Part shown: piece by piece, positions 24,936 through 37,058 of the stretch
Layout: every line of letters begins with the position of its first letter
How positions within the stretch are numbered: position 1 is the stretch's first letter
DNA from: Lithospermum erythrorhizon
Taxonomy: Eukaryota; Streptophyta; Magnoliopsida; Boraginales; Boraginaceae
Reading direction: 5' to 3'
DNA: 64,000 bases
NCBI GenBank assembly: GCA_019722365.1
Contig: JADFUC010000480.1
Location: forward strand, 62,001-126,000
The notes under the pieces: model-generated
The model's database searches: none
What the model saw: only the letters and a program-made list of their open reading frames with translations
Told to the model about the DNA's origin: nothing
Position numbers and translations under genes: made by a program

Positions 24936-25712
24936 ACATAGCTAAAGAGGCGTACCGGTAATGTAAAGTAGACCACGGGCGACAATTTAAGCGGACCCTT
25001 AACAAACCCAGCTCGAATCAAACATGATGGCGCATGCACAATCTTTGGATTGAAATATGCGTGAGTTGTGTTAGGTTTAGTGGGAGCCAGTTTTCTTTAT
25101 AATATTTCAATTGTCAAGACAATGTATGAATATTTAGCTTCTAAATTCAATAAATATATTTACCTTGTTCATATATTTATGCCTACTTGCATATACATAT
25201 ATATATCTCATTGCCCAAACAGCGTACTTTGAAGTCCACCAACAATCTAAAGGATTCTGCAGGGAAGGTCTTGGGATCGTGATGCAGACAAGAAATCTTC
25301 TGTAAATTATTCTCGTAAAGATTATGGTTAAATGGCGATTGTTAGAGCACACTTAGCGGGGATTTCATTTAAAGAGTGATGTATTTTTGATCACATCAAA
25401 GCGTCTTACACGTAAAATGAAGGCTATAAACGCCATTGTGTTGCAGGTAATATTACTAATATAATGATGGAAAGACACACATGCGTTATAGGTGATTAGA
25501 GTACAACTTTATATGTCGATAGTTTTTACTTTATCTTGGTGTATTAATGGCGATTGTGATGGCCATCTCCAGCTTGGTGCTGGATATCGTATTAATTTAT
25601 GAAGCGAGCTGCGATTCTGCGAGGATTTGGTGACAATAATGAAAATCTTATCATAACTCGACTGTTGGAAAACCAGTACAAAGGAATCGTTGATAGAAGT
25701 AATGCGTCAAGT

Positions 25713-25723
25713 AAAAATGGGAG
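25713..25723 (+). other. Polypurine tract of copia element C
   Basis: AAAAATGGGAG lies immediately 5' of a TGTTAGAAAT LTR start, the expected position of the plus-strand primer. Confidence 0.75.
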
Positions 25724-26579
25724 TGTTAGAAATATGAGATATTTGAGATGATGCCGTTGAAAAATTAGATTGCTTTAACCGATTTACTCATTTAAGTTAG
25801 GATTCTTATATATGTTGATTGTATGACAATGTTTTATATTAGGATACTCGTGTGACCTTTGGAGGTTATGATGGCTTACTAGGATCTGTTTATAATCAAT
25901 ATATTAAGTTATAATGTTCGATTAACATTTATTAATATATGGCTTTTGTCAGTTGAGCCTAAGAGAGATCATACACATACAAAATAAGTTATAATGCGAT
26001 TATAAACTTCGGGGTTAAAAATATAGCTATGCAAATAATGTGGCGAGTTCCGAAATCGGAATCCCACCGAATAAGTGCAAACCGACAAAGGATGGAGTAA
26101 GTTCCAGAACCTTCTCCACTCCTCGAGGCAGCGGCCCGTCGAGAAGGTGGAGAGTTCCAGAACCTTCTCTCCCTATTCAATATGAGTTTATCCTTAAGAC
26201 ATCCCGAGAATATTCCACCTCCTTGAGGATAGACATTCGAATTGTCGGCACCTATATATAAAGGACTTCATTTGATGAATTCTTTGCTCATTTCACTTTT
26301 TGGAATTCACTTTTTGTAGAAGGCAAAACTCTTTTCTACCACACCTCTTTTTGAGTCGATTGGTAGGTAAGAAAATCCCAATTTGGATTTTCCATGGCAA
26401 TTACGGTTTAATATTTTTTAAGGAGTTCTACTAAAACTCCCGAAGGGACATGTTCGCTCGTTGGTGTGGACAATTCTTAGAGGCATTACACTTTTTGGAT
26501 GCTCGTGGGATCTTAAATCATATTGATACTTGCTACAACTTTGATTATTCCCGAAGAATGGTACATAATATTTCTATCT
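25724..26579 (+). mobile_element. copia LTR (element C, 3' LTR)
   Basis: It starts TGTTAGAAAT directly after a polypurine tract and probably ends at ATTTCTATCT (8 of 10 matches to the inverted start). It contains a TATA box, CTATATATAAAGG, at 26252, and AGTTCCAGAACCTTCTC occurs twice (about 26100 and 26153), a likely U3 promoter repeat. The first 85 bp align with the LTR start at 21547. The right end is less certain than the left. Confidence 0.7.
26253..26262 (+). promoter_or_regulatory. TATA box of copia LTR
   Basis: TATATATAAA in the centre of the LTR, about 530 bp from its start, followed by a pyrimidine-rich leader. It marks the U3/R boundary of the element. Confidence 0.6.
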
Positions 26580-27167
26580 CTTTAATTATTATTTATACAA
26601 CTGGTAGTGATCATGGGATTCGTATCCATAGTATTATTAGAATATTATTTATATGTTAGAAACACAAATATTAATGATATCTAACAACACCAATGTCGAT
26701 CTATAACATACACATTGAAAAATTTAACTATTTCCCAAACAACAATAATTTAGTTATGTCTCAAGAGGTTATCACTTGTATTTTTTGGCGAATCACCTGC
26801 AATGCAACCAAATCATGAAATCTTTCGAGAAAAAAATCATCACACTTGCGTCCTAAAATATCTAACTCAAGCGTGTGACAAAATTACTATCACAACGCTA
26901 TCAAATAACACTATTAATATCTTCAAAATTGATTAAGATTCAATCAAATTCAATGCATTGGTAACAACGAACTTTTGCTTGATAGAACACAAATTTTATT
27001 TTAACCGTAACAATACTACGCTACTAGTAATCAACTCTCATATATATTTCTTTGTAAAATTCATCCTGACATATTATAATTTCATATCAACTTCAACAAA
27101 AATAATATTTATAAGCACGTAACGAAAAAACATATAAACCAACAAAATATTATAAGCAATAACTATC

Positions 27168-27195
27168 ACGTGCAACGCACGTATCAAATTACTAG
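27168..27195 (+). mobile_element. Probable Helitron 3' terminus
   Basis: A perfect 6-bp-stem hairpin, ACGTGC-AAC-GCACGT (27168-27182), is followed ten bases later by CTAG (27192-27195) and then T. This is the Helitron 3' signature: a short GC hairpin a few bases before CTRR, inserted ahead of a T. Directly to the right begins LINE RT sequence, consistent with insertion into it. The 5' TC end is not identified; the AT-rich stretch 26.6-27.17 kb is presumably the element body. Confidence 0.55.
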
Positions 27196-27196
27196 T

Positions 27197-28055
27197 AAAT
27201 AAAGAAGTGTCATTTCCTTAGAGAAGATGATAAATTTCAATTCCATCTCTAGCAATGAAGACACCTTTGAGTTGTTTTTTATATTGAGGATAGAAAGGAG
27301 AGGATGAAAGGATTTCCGTGCAAAGGGCAAAAAGAATGAGGGAAGATGGATCACCTTGTCTAAGAGTATTGTACAGTAGCAACACATTCTTTGATAAATT
27401 AAATACAATTGGGGGAAAATTGTGTTTGTACCAATTCAAGTAGAAATCCTATCGATGCGGTCACGAGGGAGTTTTCTTTGACTCCTCTATTTTAATTACC
27501 ATATCATTTGTTTTACATTTAGAGTTTCTAGATGGTATGAGTTAGTTCTTGAGTCATAATTATGTTATCATGTTCTCCCTGACCATTAACAAAGGCATTT
27601 TGAAAGGGTTATATAAGAATATTAAGGTGTAGATTGAGTCGATTTATCAAAGCTTTCAAGATAATTTTGTAGATGACATTAATAGGTTGATGGATTTATA
27701 ATCACTTGTTTTCAAGATATGGCCACTTTTTACAAATTTCAATGTGGCTTTAATGATACATCCCCAATAATATTCCATTTGGTAAAATTGAGCAGGGAAA
27801 CCATCCGACCCCAATGATTTATAATGGGGCATTTGGGTTATTGTTTTTTTACTTCGCTACTGGAGAAGGTAGGTTGGACTCAGCATCATAGGCTCATTGA
27901 AGCCGAGAGGGTTGGGTGCGATGCCATGAGTGACTCAAAGTAAAAGTGGGTTATTGTTTGGTCTATACAAGTTGAAAGAGAAGCGTTTGGTTTATACAAG
28001 TTGATGAAGAAGTCACGACAATGATTGCAAATTTCATCTTCAGATGTTATGAGCT
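27197..28055 (-). pseudogene. LINE reverse transcriptase fragment
   Basis: Read on the minus strand from right to left, the frames give LITSEDEICNHCRDFFINLY (start of the RT region), then INVIYKIILKALINRL and PFQNAFVNGQ, then RQGDPSSLILFALCTEIL. These are successive L1 RT blocks, including the conserved R-Q-G-D-P-L-S-P-x-L-F motif. It is cut on the left by the probable Helitron end just before the FADD-type active site and on the right by another LINE's poly-A. Many stops are present. Confidence 0.75.
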
Positions 28056-28057
28056 TG

Positions 28058-29815
28058 GTTTTTTTTTTTTTTAAACCCATTAGGGGCAATTTTATTAAAA
28101 GCACGATACGAAATTATTTTTGGGATGAAATCCAATACATAAAATAAAATCCTTAAGAGAAAATATAAATAGTAAAAAAAACCCAAAGATGAAATGGAGG
28201 GTCTCTGCTCAGTGGATGAACCCAAGAAATAAAATTGGGGGTCTCTGCTCAGTACTTCTAGGATACCCAATTGTTGAATGTGTTATCCTTTATCATCAAA
28301 TGAGAGTCGTTGCCCTCTCAACCCATCTGCACCGTTGAGTTGTTTGAGAGCTGCTTGAACTATCCCTGTCGCCTCACCAATCTGGGCCACCTGAACTGTT
28401 GTACTCCAGTTCCTCTGCTCGCGTGGCTGGTCCTTTTGCTCAACTGCTGTAGTTCTTCTGCGTCAACTAAATCAGCCCAAGTATTCTTAGCATTGCTATG
28501 TTGACCTTGCTTCCCTGAGGCACTCTTGTCACATAGTTCATCCTTGGTACCATGAGCCCATCTCCAGGCTTTAGCCTCTTCAAGATATGCCTTCGGAGGC
28601 TAACCTTTTCTTTAGAATTCTAATGTAGAAGGTGACTTTCCAATCCGGTCAATTACCGCGTTATCTGCTTGATCTATTTTAAGTTGTAGAGCTGTAACGT
28701 GATGCAAAAAATCCTTGACCACCAACCCTTTCTGGCCATCATCTTCATCTAAAATCAAGGACATATGATCTTGGCCCGTTGTCAACCCATTATCCACACT
28801 CGTAGCAATCTTTGGCAGCCTCAATCTAGGCGTATGGAGTTCAGAGTTAATAACTCGACAGGTGCTGTTTAATATCCTCTGATTACCTCCCCAAACTAAG
28901 CGATTTGTACCAAGATCCCATGAGGCTCAGCCTTTCTATAAGCTCATCTGTTGTAACACTGTACTGCCCACAACCTTGTAACCTGCTCCTGATCAGGGCT
29001 CGCAACAATTGCAATGACATTAATGACACTTCCTCCCATATGCAATGCTTTCTCTTGCTTGTCAACCTTATCCAAAATAGCAGCAACTTCTTCTGGACAA
29101 GAAGTAGAACTGTCACCAGGTTGTAAGAAGTTATAGCATACATTCTGAACCCTATCCGGCACTTGTCGCTTAGCTTTCCATACCTTTGAAACTATTTCCT
29201 TCCTCCCCAATCTGTTACCATAGGGCACAGCTGACTGGACACCAGACTTGGCATTGTGACCTGGATGAGGCAATCGATCAAACACCTTGTCTGCAATCCT
29301 AGCCTCACCCCCCGTCTGAGCAAGATGATCATTCAAAACCCCTTCCTTTAACCTCTTACACACCACAACATCATGCCCAATATGAGAACAACCAGTGCAA
29401 TATTGAGGGACAACATCATAAACAACCTTCACCCAGAAACCTTCTAAAATAGTTTTCGAAGCATCATCTTCAAAAGTAATCCAAATGGAATCAACTAATG
29501 GTGCTGTAACATTTAATTCGACACAAATGCGGGCTGAATTCAACTTAATACGACTCAAATTATATGGATCGATGAGCAGGGGCTTACCAATAGCATTTGC
29601 AATAGACCAAAGCGAGGGAGCATCTAACAAGTACAGTGGTAATCCTTCAATCCGTAGCCAAACAGGAGCAAAAACTGATTCCCTATTGGGTGAAAAATCC
29701 TCATCCCATCTAAAGATTCTCATTAGAAATTGTTGAATGAACCAAACCAATTTCATCCAGATTCGAGTATAATCCACCTTCAAAGCAAGTTCTATGAAAA
29801 TATGTCATGAATCTC
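28058..29815 (-). mobile_element. LINE fragment: ORF1 plus 3' end with poly-A
   Basis: A minus-strand LINE ends at 28058 in a poly-A tail (a run of 15 T on the plus strand) preceded by the LINE-like tail AATAAAATTGCC. Its 5' part is ORF1. The whole ORF2 is missing between about 28.3 and 28.6 kb, so it is an internally deleted or non-autonomous copy. GGGTCTCTGCTCAGT occurs twice near the 3' end (28199 and 28241). It interrupts the older LINE RT to the left. Confidence 0.65.
28944..29815 (-). pseudogene. LINE ORF1: DUF4283 and CCHC zinc knuckle
   Basis: A frame of at least 279 open codons. The N-terminal DUF4283 region is recognisable from MRIFRWDEDFSPNRES and APVWLRIEGLPLYLLD. The zf-CCHC_4 knuckle has the spacing C-x2-C-x4-H-x4-C (CTGCSHIGHDVVVC), about 130 residues after the first methionine. 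In plant L1 elements this is the gag-like nucleic-acid-binding ORF1. The domain is missing its first part, because upstream of 29815 the similarity stops (5' truncation); residues before the first methionine (FIELAL) are still family-like. The C-terminal 120 residues are low in similarity to anything I know. Confidence 0.8.
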
Positions 29816-30928
29816 TATAATAATCTCTATAATGGAGTTAATATTGGATCTGTGTTTGACATGTGCATGAATTTTTTTTTAGGATTAAAGGCTTGTTGAT
29901 CACCTATATGTTTGTTCCATGTCACTATTTGATAATTTATATTTCAAAATATCTCATTTGATCATTTATATTTTTTTTTAAAATATTTTTGGTTTTTCAT
30001 TAAATTTTCCATTTAACTTCTAAAAAAAGATATTTTGATAAATTGTATAGAGACAATTTTGTCTTTTCACATTAAACCCCACCCCCCTCCAACCCTCACT
30101 TTAGACCTTGAACTGCCCCACTCTCAACCATCAACAATATCGGAGTAATTTTCAACGGGAAAAACAAAACTCACAACACCATTTTCATGGACAATCACAT
30201 TCGAAGAATAAGTTGGTGCTAAGTTTTATCATCCTTTTCATAACCCAACCCTTTAATATCATTATCAGAAAAATCATAACAAATCATTGAGTTTGTATTC
30301 TATTACTGTCTCGAGAACCCGCAGTCTCCAAGAACAAAATCATCGCCTGCCTCAACTCTAGAGTTGTTAAAGATAACCCAACCCATCACCAACCAAAATA
30401 CAAAAAAATAGATCAATTAAATAGTTGTTGCTTGGAGCCTTTGTACCCTTCGTATCTCTTCCTGTACTCTCCTGAATCATGATGGCATTGCCTTCTGGAA
30501 TTTGAAGTAGCGGCACTTATTCATTTCTCTTAAGGCACTTTGATGGGTGTTGTTGTATCCATAAGAATGACAAGGAGGAGGCAGGGAAAAGAGAAATTAT
30601 GGTTTCTATTTGAATTTAAGTTTCAACACAATACACAAATGAGAGCGGTGAAGGTCTACATGCTAACAAAAAAATGGTGGTCTTAGTTTCGCCGACATGA
30701 AATGGGGAAGGGGAGGGGTTTTTTCAATTATTTTGTAATTTCATTTTTAGAGTGAAATTACAAAGCGTAAAATTGTCATATGCCAGGCACATGGCATCAG
30801 GGTTAGTATAATAACAGAAAAAATAACAATATGACCAAATCAGACATTTTTAAAATATAAATTATGATTCGCCATTTCAGTGTCGCGCTTGCTTCAATGC
30901 TGACAATGTTCAGCTGGGTAATTCAAAT
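29816..30928. other. AT-rich stretch without recognised features
   Basis: No coding sequence or element end is recognised. Short A/T runs and a C-rich stretch near 30068 are the only notable composition features. Confidence 0.4.
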
Positions 30929-31380
30929 TGACTACATCGCTGCGATTTTACGGAAATGAAATCCTCCTCCAAAGTGAATGACTCAATGGGGTTCAGGTTT
31001 GGGAACTTCGTCAAGATATCAAGCTTCCTCGATCCTCGCGAACGGTCTCCGCGAAATAACGCGTTCCTGTCGGTACGGGACCGACCAAAGACATCCCGAC
31101 GGCATCGTTTCGCCTGCTGCTCAAATAAAGGAAGTAAGTACTAAAATGATCTAATTTCATGATTACCTCAACGCCGGCCAGCATCGCATTTATGTAAATG
31201 GGGCATGTGACGGGCACGTGGCTTTATAATGTGATCACTCATTGCTGCCGACATTAATGCCCTGATATTACCGCACTCCGGCTAAATATAACCAGACGTA
31301 CTGACAGTCTAAATACCCTTTGTATAACCCGATTACGTCTATAAATATATAAATATTTTATGTCCATATCAATCGGGCCT
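30929..31380 (-). repeat. 3' LTR remnant of the gypsy element
   Basis: It aligns with 40062-40510 from TGACT through AAATCCTCCTCC, TTTGGGAACTT, CTCAAATAAAGGAAGTA and ACCCGATTACG-CTATAAATATATAAA to TTTATGTCCAT. The same order and spacing and frequent indels indicate an old LTR pair. Similarity fades past 31380, either the LTR end or a loss in the other copy. Confidence 0.75.
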
Positions 31381-31692
31381 ATATTCCTTGGGGCGAATCG
31401 ACATATTCTCCGTCCTCTCGAGAATGGACGAACATGAATAAGTTCAAATTTTGTCGAGTAGGGTTAAATCCTATACCTTATAGCGATCTTCGCTGTGTGT
31501 AATGAACAAAGAGTGTCCCAGATAAGTTCGGCAGTCGGCGGTCATGAAGTCGGCTACAACCTTTGGCGACTCACTCTTCTACCACGTTCTCGGACGAATC
31601 ATGCACCTCATCTGCTGACTCTCCATCTACTCAAGTAGTTACAGATACACTAACTCGAATTACCCGGAATTAAACTCATCACGGCTTGCCCC

Positions 31693-31700
31693 TATAAAAG
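31693..31700 (+). promoter_or_regulatory. TATA box before the antisense ORF
   Basis: CCTATAAAAGG is a canonical plant TATA box. It is followed by a pyrimidine-rich leader of about 160 bp and then a consensus 5' splice site (CTCAG|GTAAGTG, cut at 31862). The downstream antisense ORF starts at 32219. Promoter activity is inferred from sequence alone. Confidence 0.5.
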
Positions 31701-32218
31701 GTACTTTACTTCCCGATCACACGATTTTCCCAACATCATATCTTCCTTCTGAACTTCTTCCTCAGACCTTTTCCTCAATCTTTTTCAATCGGTTACTCTT
31801 ACTCCCTTTGCTCCCTTGACGTGCGTCGGACACCTTTGTACCAATTTCTTCCCGTTCTCAGGTAAGTGTACTTGCTTGTTTAGTGGATTTTCACTCTTGA
31901 TATCGTTGTAACTTTGTATATTCTGGGTCTTATCTTGCATGATGAATGGGAAACGTTTCTGATTTCGGTAGAAGGAATTCTGTGGTAACGTGATTCTTTG
32001 ACGAGTCTAACTTTCTCGAACTTTTTGCCGATCATCTGCCTTTGATGGTTCAAATGATTGTCCATCTTCACTAACTCTCAGAGTAACTCAATGAATGGGT
32101 AAACCGACTAAAGCCTGGAAGGAAATTTATGTTTTGATTATTTTTGATAAAAGTTTACCCTCTTGTCCCTTAGCTTTATTCATATCGATCGCTTTTGTTT
32201 TTTGTCTCGATGCATAAG

Positions 32219-34712
32219 ATGCCTCGGCCGGCCAAAAAAAATCGACCCAAGAACTGAACTTCGCCCTCCCGGCAAATAATCAACTCTACCGTAGCTTTGT
32301 ATCCCTACACTTCCGCCTCCTCGCAAACCTCGCCATTACCATCCCCGAAAGTATGAAAGACGAGGTAGCTCTCGGGCGAAAAGGCCTATCAAGCGCATGG
32401 CGGCTCTCCCACCCCTTTATAAAAAATTCTACTCCTCCTCACATTCGACCTGACGTCCAAACTACGGTATAACCTCCTATTTTTCTGCTACCTCGAGTAG
32501 CGTAGACACTGCCTCGCCTTCCGGTAGAATACTTTTACCTTCCTCAGACGGTGAAGCCGATTCACGACTCGACCTAACCTTCGACATAACGAGATTTGTC
32601 AAGCCTTTTCTTATGGCACGCGGCTACCTTTTCTCGCTTTGTAAATGACCTTTAATCACACAAACCAGCCCCGGTCAACCTGCCTCCCCACTGGGGGGTA
32701 GTTAAACAAAACCATCTTTTGAAGTTACTTGTCAGACAGCAAGGGGCGTCAAACCCAATTATCTGCGACATTTGGTGATATTTCTCCCGATCCCACAAAT
32801 CTTTTGAAACTGACCAGCTTCCGCCCGAGCCAAAAGAAACATCTAGCCTCGGCCCGCCCAAATGTGGTGTAAAAGATACTGCCTCCATAAGAAATGGTTC
32901 TATGCGAGGTGGTATGGCGTAGGCGGTCCTCAGATATGGACATTAAGCAGGAGGCCCGGCCCCCTATTATTCCTTCATGGATATCGATTCGCGGCGATAC
33001 TTAGATGCTCTTACCCTGCGCGCGGTAATGTTTTCCCATGTATACTCTTCGTGACGAGGCCATGTTGGTGATGGCCGGTTTAGTGTACGACAAGGTGTTC
33101 AATTCTGACAATAGGGGCAAACCTCCTTCTTGGGGTACTAATTTCATATGCTCTTGATATTTTTACCCAGGAGTTGTTTTCTTTCTTTTTTTCGTGTTTC
33201 TAACATCCCCGCTATCAGCCCGCAGATGAACTCGTCAACATTGCCTCCTCCAGCGCCTAACCGGGTGGATTTCAATGATACGCCACGGATCGGCCCTCTG
33301 CTTACCCATGCCATCACCACCAAACGTAGTTCTTTGAGTCAGCAGTTCTGGTGCAGCCGGATCTTCTCCCTTCCTCGCATCAAGCACAACACTTCCTACT
33401 CCACCATCAACATCCACTCTCAAGCAGGATGGCATTAGATGCCCCTACTACCCACCGGCCAAAACATCTTCGTGGGGTCCGTAAGAAAGTGCCCAACCTC
33501 GCTCGGTCTCTTCGCCATGATCACGGCAATCCGGCTGGCCGAGGTTGGTCATCATCCTTCTGGCCACCGTATCTCGGAAAAGATATGTCAGTCGAACTGG
33601 GAGACATCGGATCATCAGCTTGTCTCTACTAGCACTAAGCACTCCTTTCCCCCTCCTTCTTTGCTCGCCAGTCGGGTCGGTACAGATTCTCCCTTTGGCG
33701 AGAAGAGGTCGCCCAAAGGTCCCACAGAGGAAGCTGGCCTTCTATACCTCGGCCGAGATACTGTACGTGATCTCGCACGGAAGCTGGCTCCTCTACACCT
33801 CCATTCCCCACATTGAGGTCACGGATAACTCCCTCGTGGGGGCACAATTTCCATTTCACCTGACGGTAAACCTCTTCTATCGAAGGAGCAATGGCCCCAT
33901 ATTCGGGAATCGGGTGGATCTCACGCGCTGGCCAAACCTACAAGTTGATTTGACCGTGCATGCATTTTAAACCTGTCGCCGCTTACCACCGCTACACTTG
34001 CGGTTTAACATCCATCTTTTATTTCTATGGTGCTATTAATGGAGCTCCTGCGCGTCAGTCTTTACTCCAGCTGATCATTCGACGGTCGACAACAACTCCT
34101 CTCGAACAAGTCGAAAGTACGGGGTTAAAACTATTACTTTCAAGAGAAACCTCAATCGCGAATGGATAAAAGCTGGCAAAGCGGAATTCGAGGTCGAGCT
34201 AAGAGAGAATTCCCGACGCTGCGGAAGAATTCAACTACTGATCTAGCTAATTTTAAGGGTGGCCAAAAAGCTCACCGGTTGAGAAAGGCGGTTTCTCGAG
34301 TCGGTGATGGATTTCGCGACAGGAGAAAGAGTCCCGGCTTACTAAGAAGTACAACTCGGTGTCGAGACTCATGGGGGGAAAGCAGCGACCATGCACTTCC
34401 TGACGAGCCTTGAAGCGGTTGGGAGGAGTGAGGTAGCCCAAGCTTTGCCGAGACGCTAACTTGTTTTTGGCCACCGCCATGGAGTCCGTCAATACACTTC
34501 TATAATAGTACTTGATGCGATCCTTCTTTCCCCACTACTTTCATTCCTGGACGTGGCTAGCACTCATGAAAGATTGACCTCAAGGCTCTTTCACGAAGAG
34601 GCGACGCCATCCAGACTTCAGATTCTGTGGCTTCACTCTTTCTATCCCCGAGGCGCTTGCTCGTCAAGAGGCGGCAAACCCGAATTTCTCAAGGGAAGAG
34701 AATCCCTTGTAA
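32219..34712 (+). pseudogene. Antisense ORF of the gypsy element, decayed
   Basis: Plus-strand, codon-like sequence runs opposite to pol between integrase and the 3' LTR. The proposed start, ATG with MPRPAKKNRP, is followed by a stop. Further pieces include a SFRPSQKKHLAS-like segment (about 32815), a proline/serine-rich stretch starting MNSSTLPPPAPNR (33226) and a charged, coiled-coil-like C-terminal part ending LARQEAANPNFSREENPL before TAA at 34710. Tat elements are known to carry such antisense ORFs, of unknown function. At least five frame breaks exist. Exact start and splicing are inferred. Confidence 0.45.
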
Positions 34713-35470
34713 TTTAATTATTTGTACTTTCTTTGATCGGACAACGTAATTTAATTGTTTGTACTTCTCTTTGATCGGACATCTTTATCAAAGTTTTTAA
34801 CTTAATTATTTTTTCCTTTATCACGACTTTGTACTCACAGATTAGATCCATCCTTCCCCCTACGGGAAGGATTTCATCTATTGTTCATACTTTTTGTTCG
34901 AAATAATTTCTCATTGAAAGAGCCGCCGTGTCAGGAAATCTTTTTCATCTCGATCCTTCCCCTCGGGCCGACCTTCGGGTAGCGATTTACCCATGTTCAT
35001 ACTTTTTGTTTTGTCCCTCCAGGGATGTATTCGCCTAATTATCTACCTTGGAAATCCTTATTTTATACTTCAAGGGATGGCTCCGCCAAGCGAATTATAT
35101 CTACCTTGGGAAATCCTATTTTATACTTCATGGACGTATTCCGCCTGCCGAATGTTATCTAACTCGGGGAACTTTATCGCTCGCCCGAGCCGAAAGACCT
35201 GAGTGACGTTCTCCTTGGGGAGGTTTTAGTCGTTCGTTCGGGCGAACACTATAATGATACTCTCCTTGAGGAGGTTCGATTGATGGTTTTCAAGCGCACG
35301 ATAAACTAAATCCATGAACTTTATTCATGATAAAGTATCAGAATACACACGTCAAGGATTAAACCGAGCCACGAACTTTATTTATGATAAAAGAGAAGTG
35401 GTGTGGTGGATAAAACCGAGCCACACGGTACATCATAAGTGGTGGTGAAAACCGAGCCACGAGTTCACAG
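34709..35470. repeat. Cluster of short tandem repeats in the gypsy 3' region
   Basis: Several different families lie side by side: a 38-bp unit with TTTGATCGGACA, twice (34709-34790); TGTTCATACTTTTTGTT twice (34882, 34993); a 60-65 bp unit with TCTACCTTGGGAAATCC and TTTTATACTTCA, two to three copies (35041-35175); a CTCCTTGGGGAGGTT pair (35211, 35263); and AAACCGAGCCACGA, three copies (35365, 35418, 35449). All lie between the integrase end and the antisense ORF. Confidence 0.75.
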
Positions 35471-35488
35471 ATATTCAAACATAATATT

Positions 35489-36540
35489 TTGTCAGTTTGG
35501 TGCAGACGCCACGCATTTATGAAATCGGATCCCCATTCATCCTTTCTAGCTCATATGTTCCTGGGCCTGATCTCGACTAACCACTTAGGACTTAACTTGT
35601 CTTATCTGGCCGGGTTGGTAATGAGCTACGAGATGTTTGTATTTCAAGATTTCAATAAAGCTCGGTCAATGCATCTCGCCAACAAATTTAAGTTGTTCTT
35701 ACTCATAGTCGCTTTCTCCTCACAACCCCAACTAACGGTAGTGGGTAACCCCGCCTTGGCGCGAAGCACCGCCTCGGTTATGCCACCAACGGGTCTCGCC
35801 AAGGGTACGCGATGGAGAACGGCACCACAATACCACTAGGATTTCGCTCACCCAATCTCCTTCTTTGACTTCGCTTAATCCATGTTCTTTTGATGCCCTT
35901 AAAGAGTACGCGTGCTCTATCACTTCTACTCTTGCCGTTGTATTTTTCACATAATCAGTGCCAATTCCTCACTTTCAAATTGTGGCCGCTTTGTCGGAGA
36001 CAGCACTGGGAACCCCAAAGTCAAGGACACATGTTTCCACCGTGAATCTACAATGTTGTCACCCCTCGCTTTCTTGGAGCAGGGCTGCTTCAACCCATTT
36101 ATCAAGTAATCCACTCCGCGATCACCATATACTCTAGATTTTCCCAAGTACTTCTACCGTATCAATTCCTCACATGGGCGAACGGTACAGATTTAGTATC
36201 GGGTCGCTCGGCACATTGGGTCAGGTCAGATCGACCCCATTCTCTCCGCAAGCGCCACACCTCTTCACATAATTCATAGCATCTTTGACCAGCGTGGGCC
36301 AAAAATAACCTATTCGAGTAATTTTCACCGCAAGAGACCTTCCTCCGATATGACTCCCACACCAGCCTTGATGTACCTCCGCGAGTATTTTGGGAATATC
36401 TTCTTGCGACACACAGCTAAGCAACGGCCCATCCCATGACTTCTTATATAGCTCCCCGTTATACATGTGAAATCTGAAACTGCGATACTTAATCTTCCGG
36501 GATTCATTCGCATCCCCCGGGAGCTGGCCCTCGACCAAGT
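35489..36540 (-). pseudogene. gypsy integrase remnant
   Basis: The N-terminal zinc-binding module is clear: HQGWCGSHIGGRSLAVKITR with YFWPTL and CGAC (36250-36400), the H-H-C-C type of Ty3/gypsy integrases. Upstream in the same frame lies the GELYKKSWDGPLLSCVSQED linker typical of this position. The catalytic core is only scraps near 35.95-36.15 kb (PTKRPQFESEE, where NGPQFxS would be). The C-terminal part lies at about 35.5-35.84 kb. Multiple stops separate them. Confidence 0.7.
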
Positions 36541-37058
36541 ATCTAGCTATAGGGGTTCTCCAATCTTTGGTCTCAGAAGCACTGCAAAGGGGATTCTTTT
36601 CGTGAGCCGGTTCTCTCGGATTTTACATAAATCCTATCGGGTAATTCATTGTAATAGTGGTCAAGTCTCGAAAGATGATCGGCCTCTTCATTCTGGATCC
36701 GAGGATGTTCAAGATGATCAATCTCGGCTTTTAGCTACCAGACCGCTTGGCGCTGCATTTCACGAGCGGTTCGTGCTTTACCACGAACGTTCCCCTCACT
36801 TGATCTATGACCAACTTCGAATCGCCTTTGACCCATATGCGACTAATTCCCAAGGATTTTACAATGGCTAATCCCGCGATCAAGGCCTCATACCTGCCTA
36901 CTGCTGTAGCGCCAAAGTGAATCGCAAGGCATACTCCATGGTTATCCTATCTGTCCCCGCAAGAGATCCCAAATACCGATCCTCTCGCTGAGCTCCATCC
37001 ACGAACAATAGCCACTCAGGTTTCTCCCTTCCTAACTCACCATTTCCTGGCCCATTTA

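Noticed and set aside
28883..29143. Small open frames on both strands near 29 kb
   Set aside because: Shadows of LINE ORF1, whose zinc knuckle and DUF4283 motifs decide the real frame.
33439..33970. Several overlapping plus and minus frames of 70-140 codons
   Set aside because: A GC-rich patch gives few stops by chance. Only the collinear plus-strand pieces belonging to the antisense ORF are kept.
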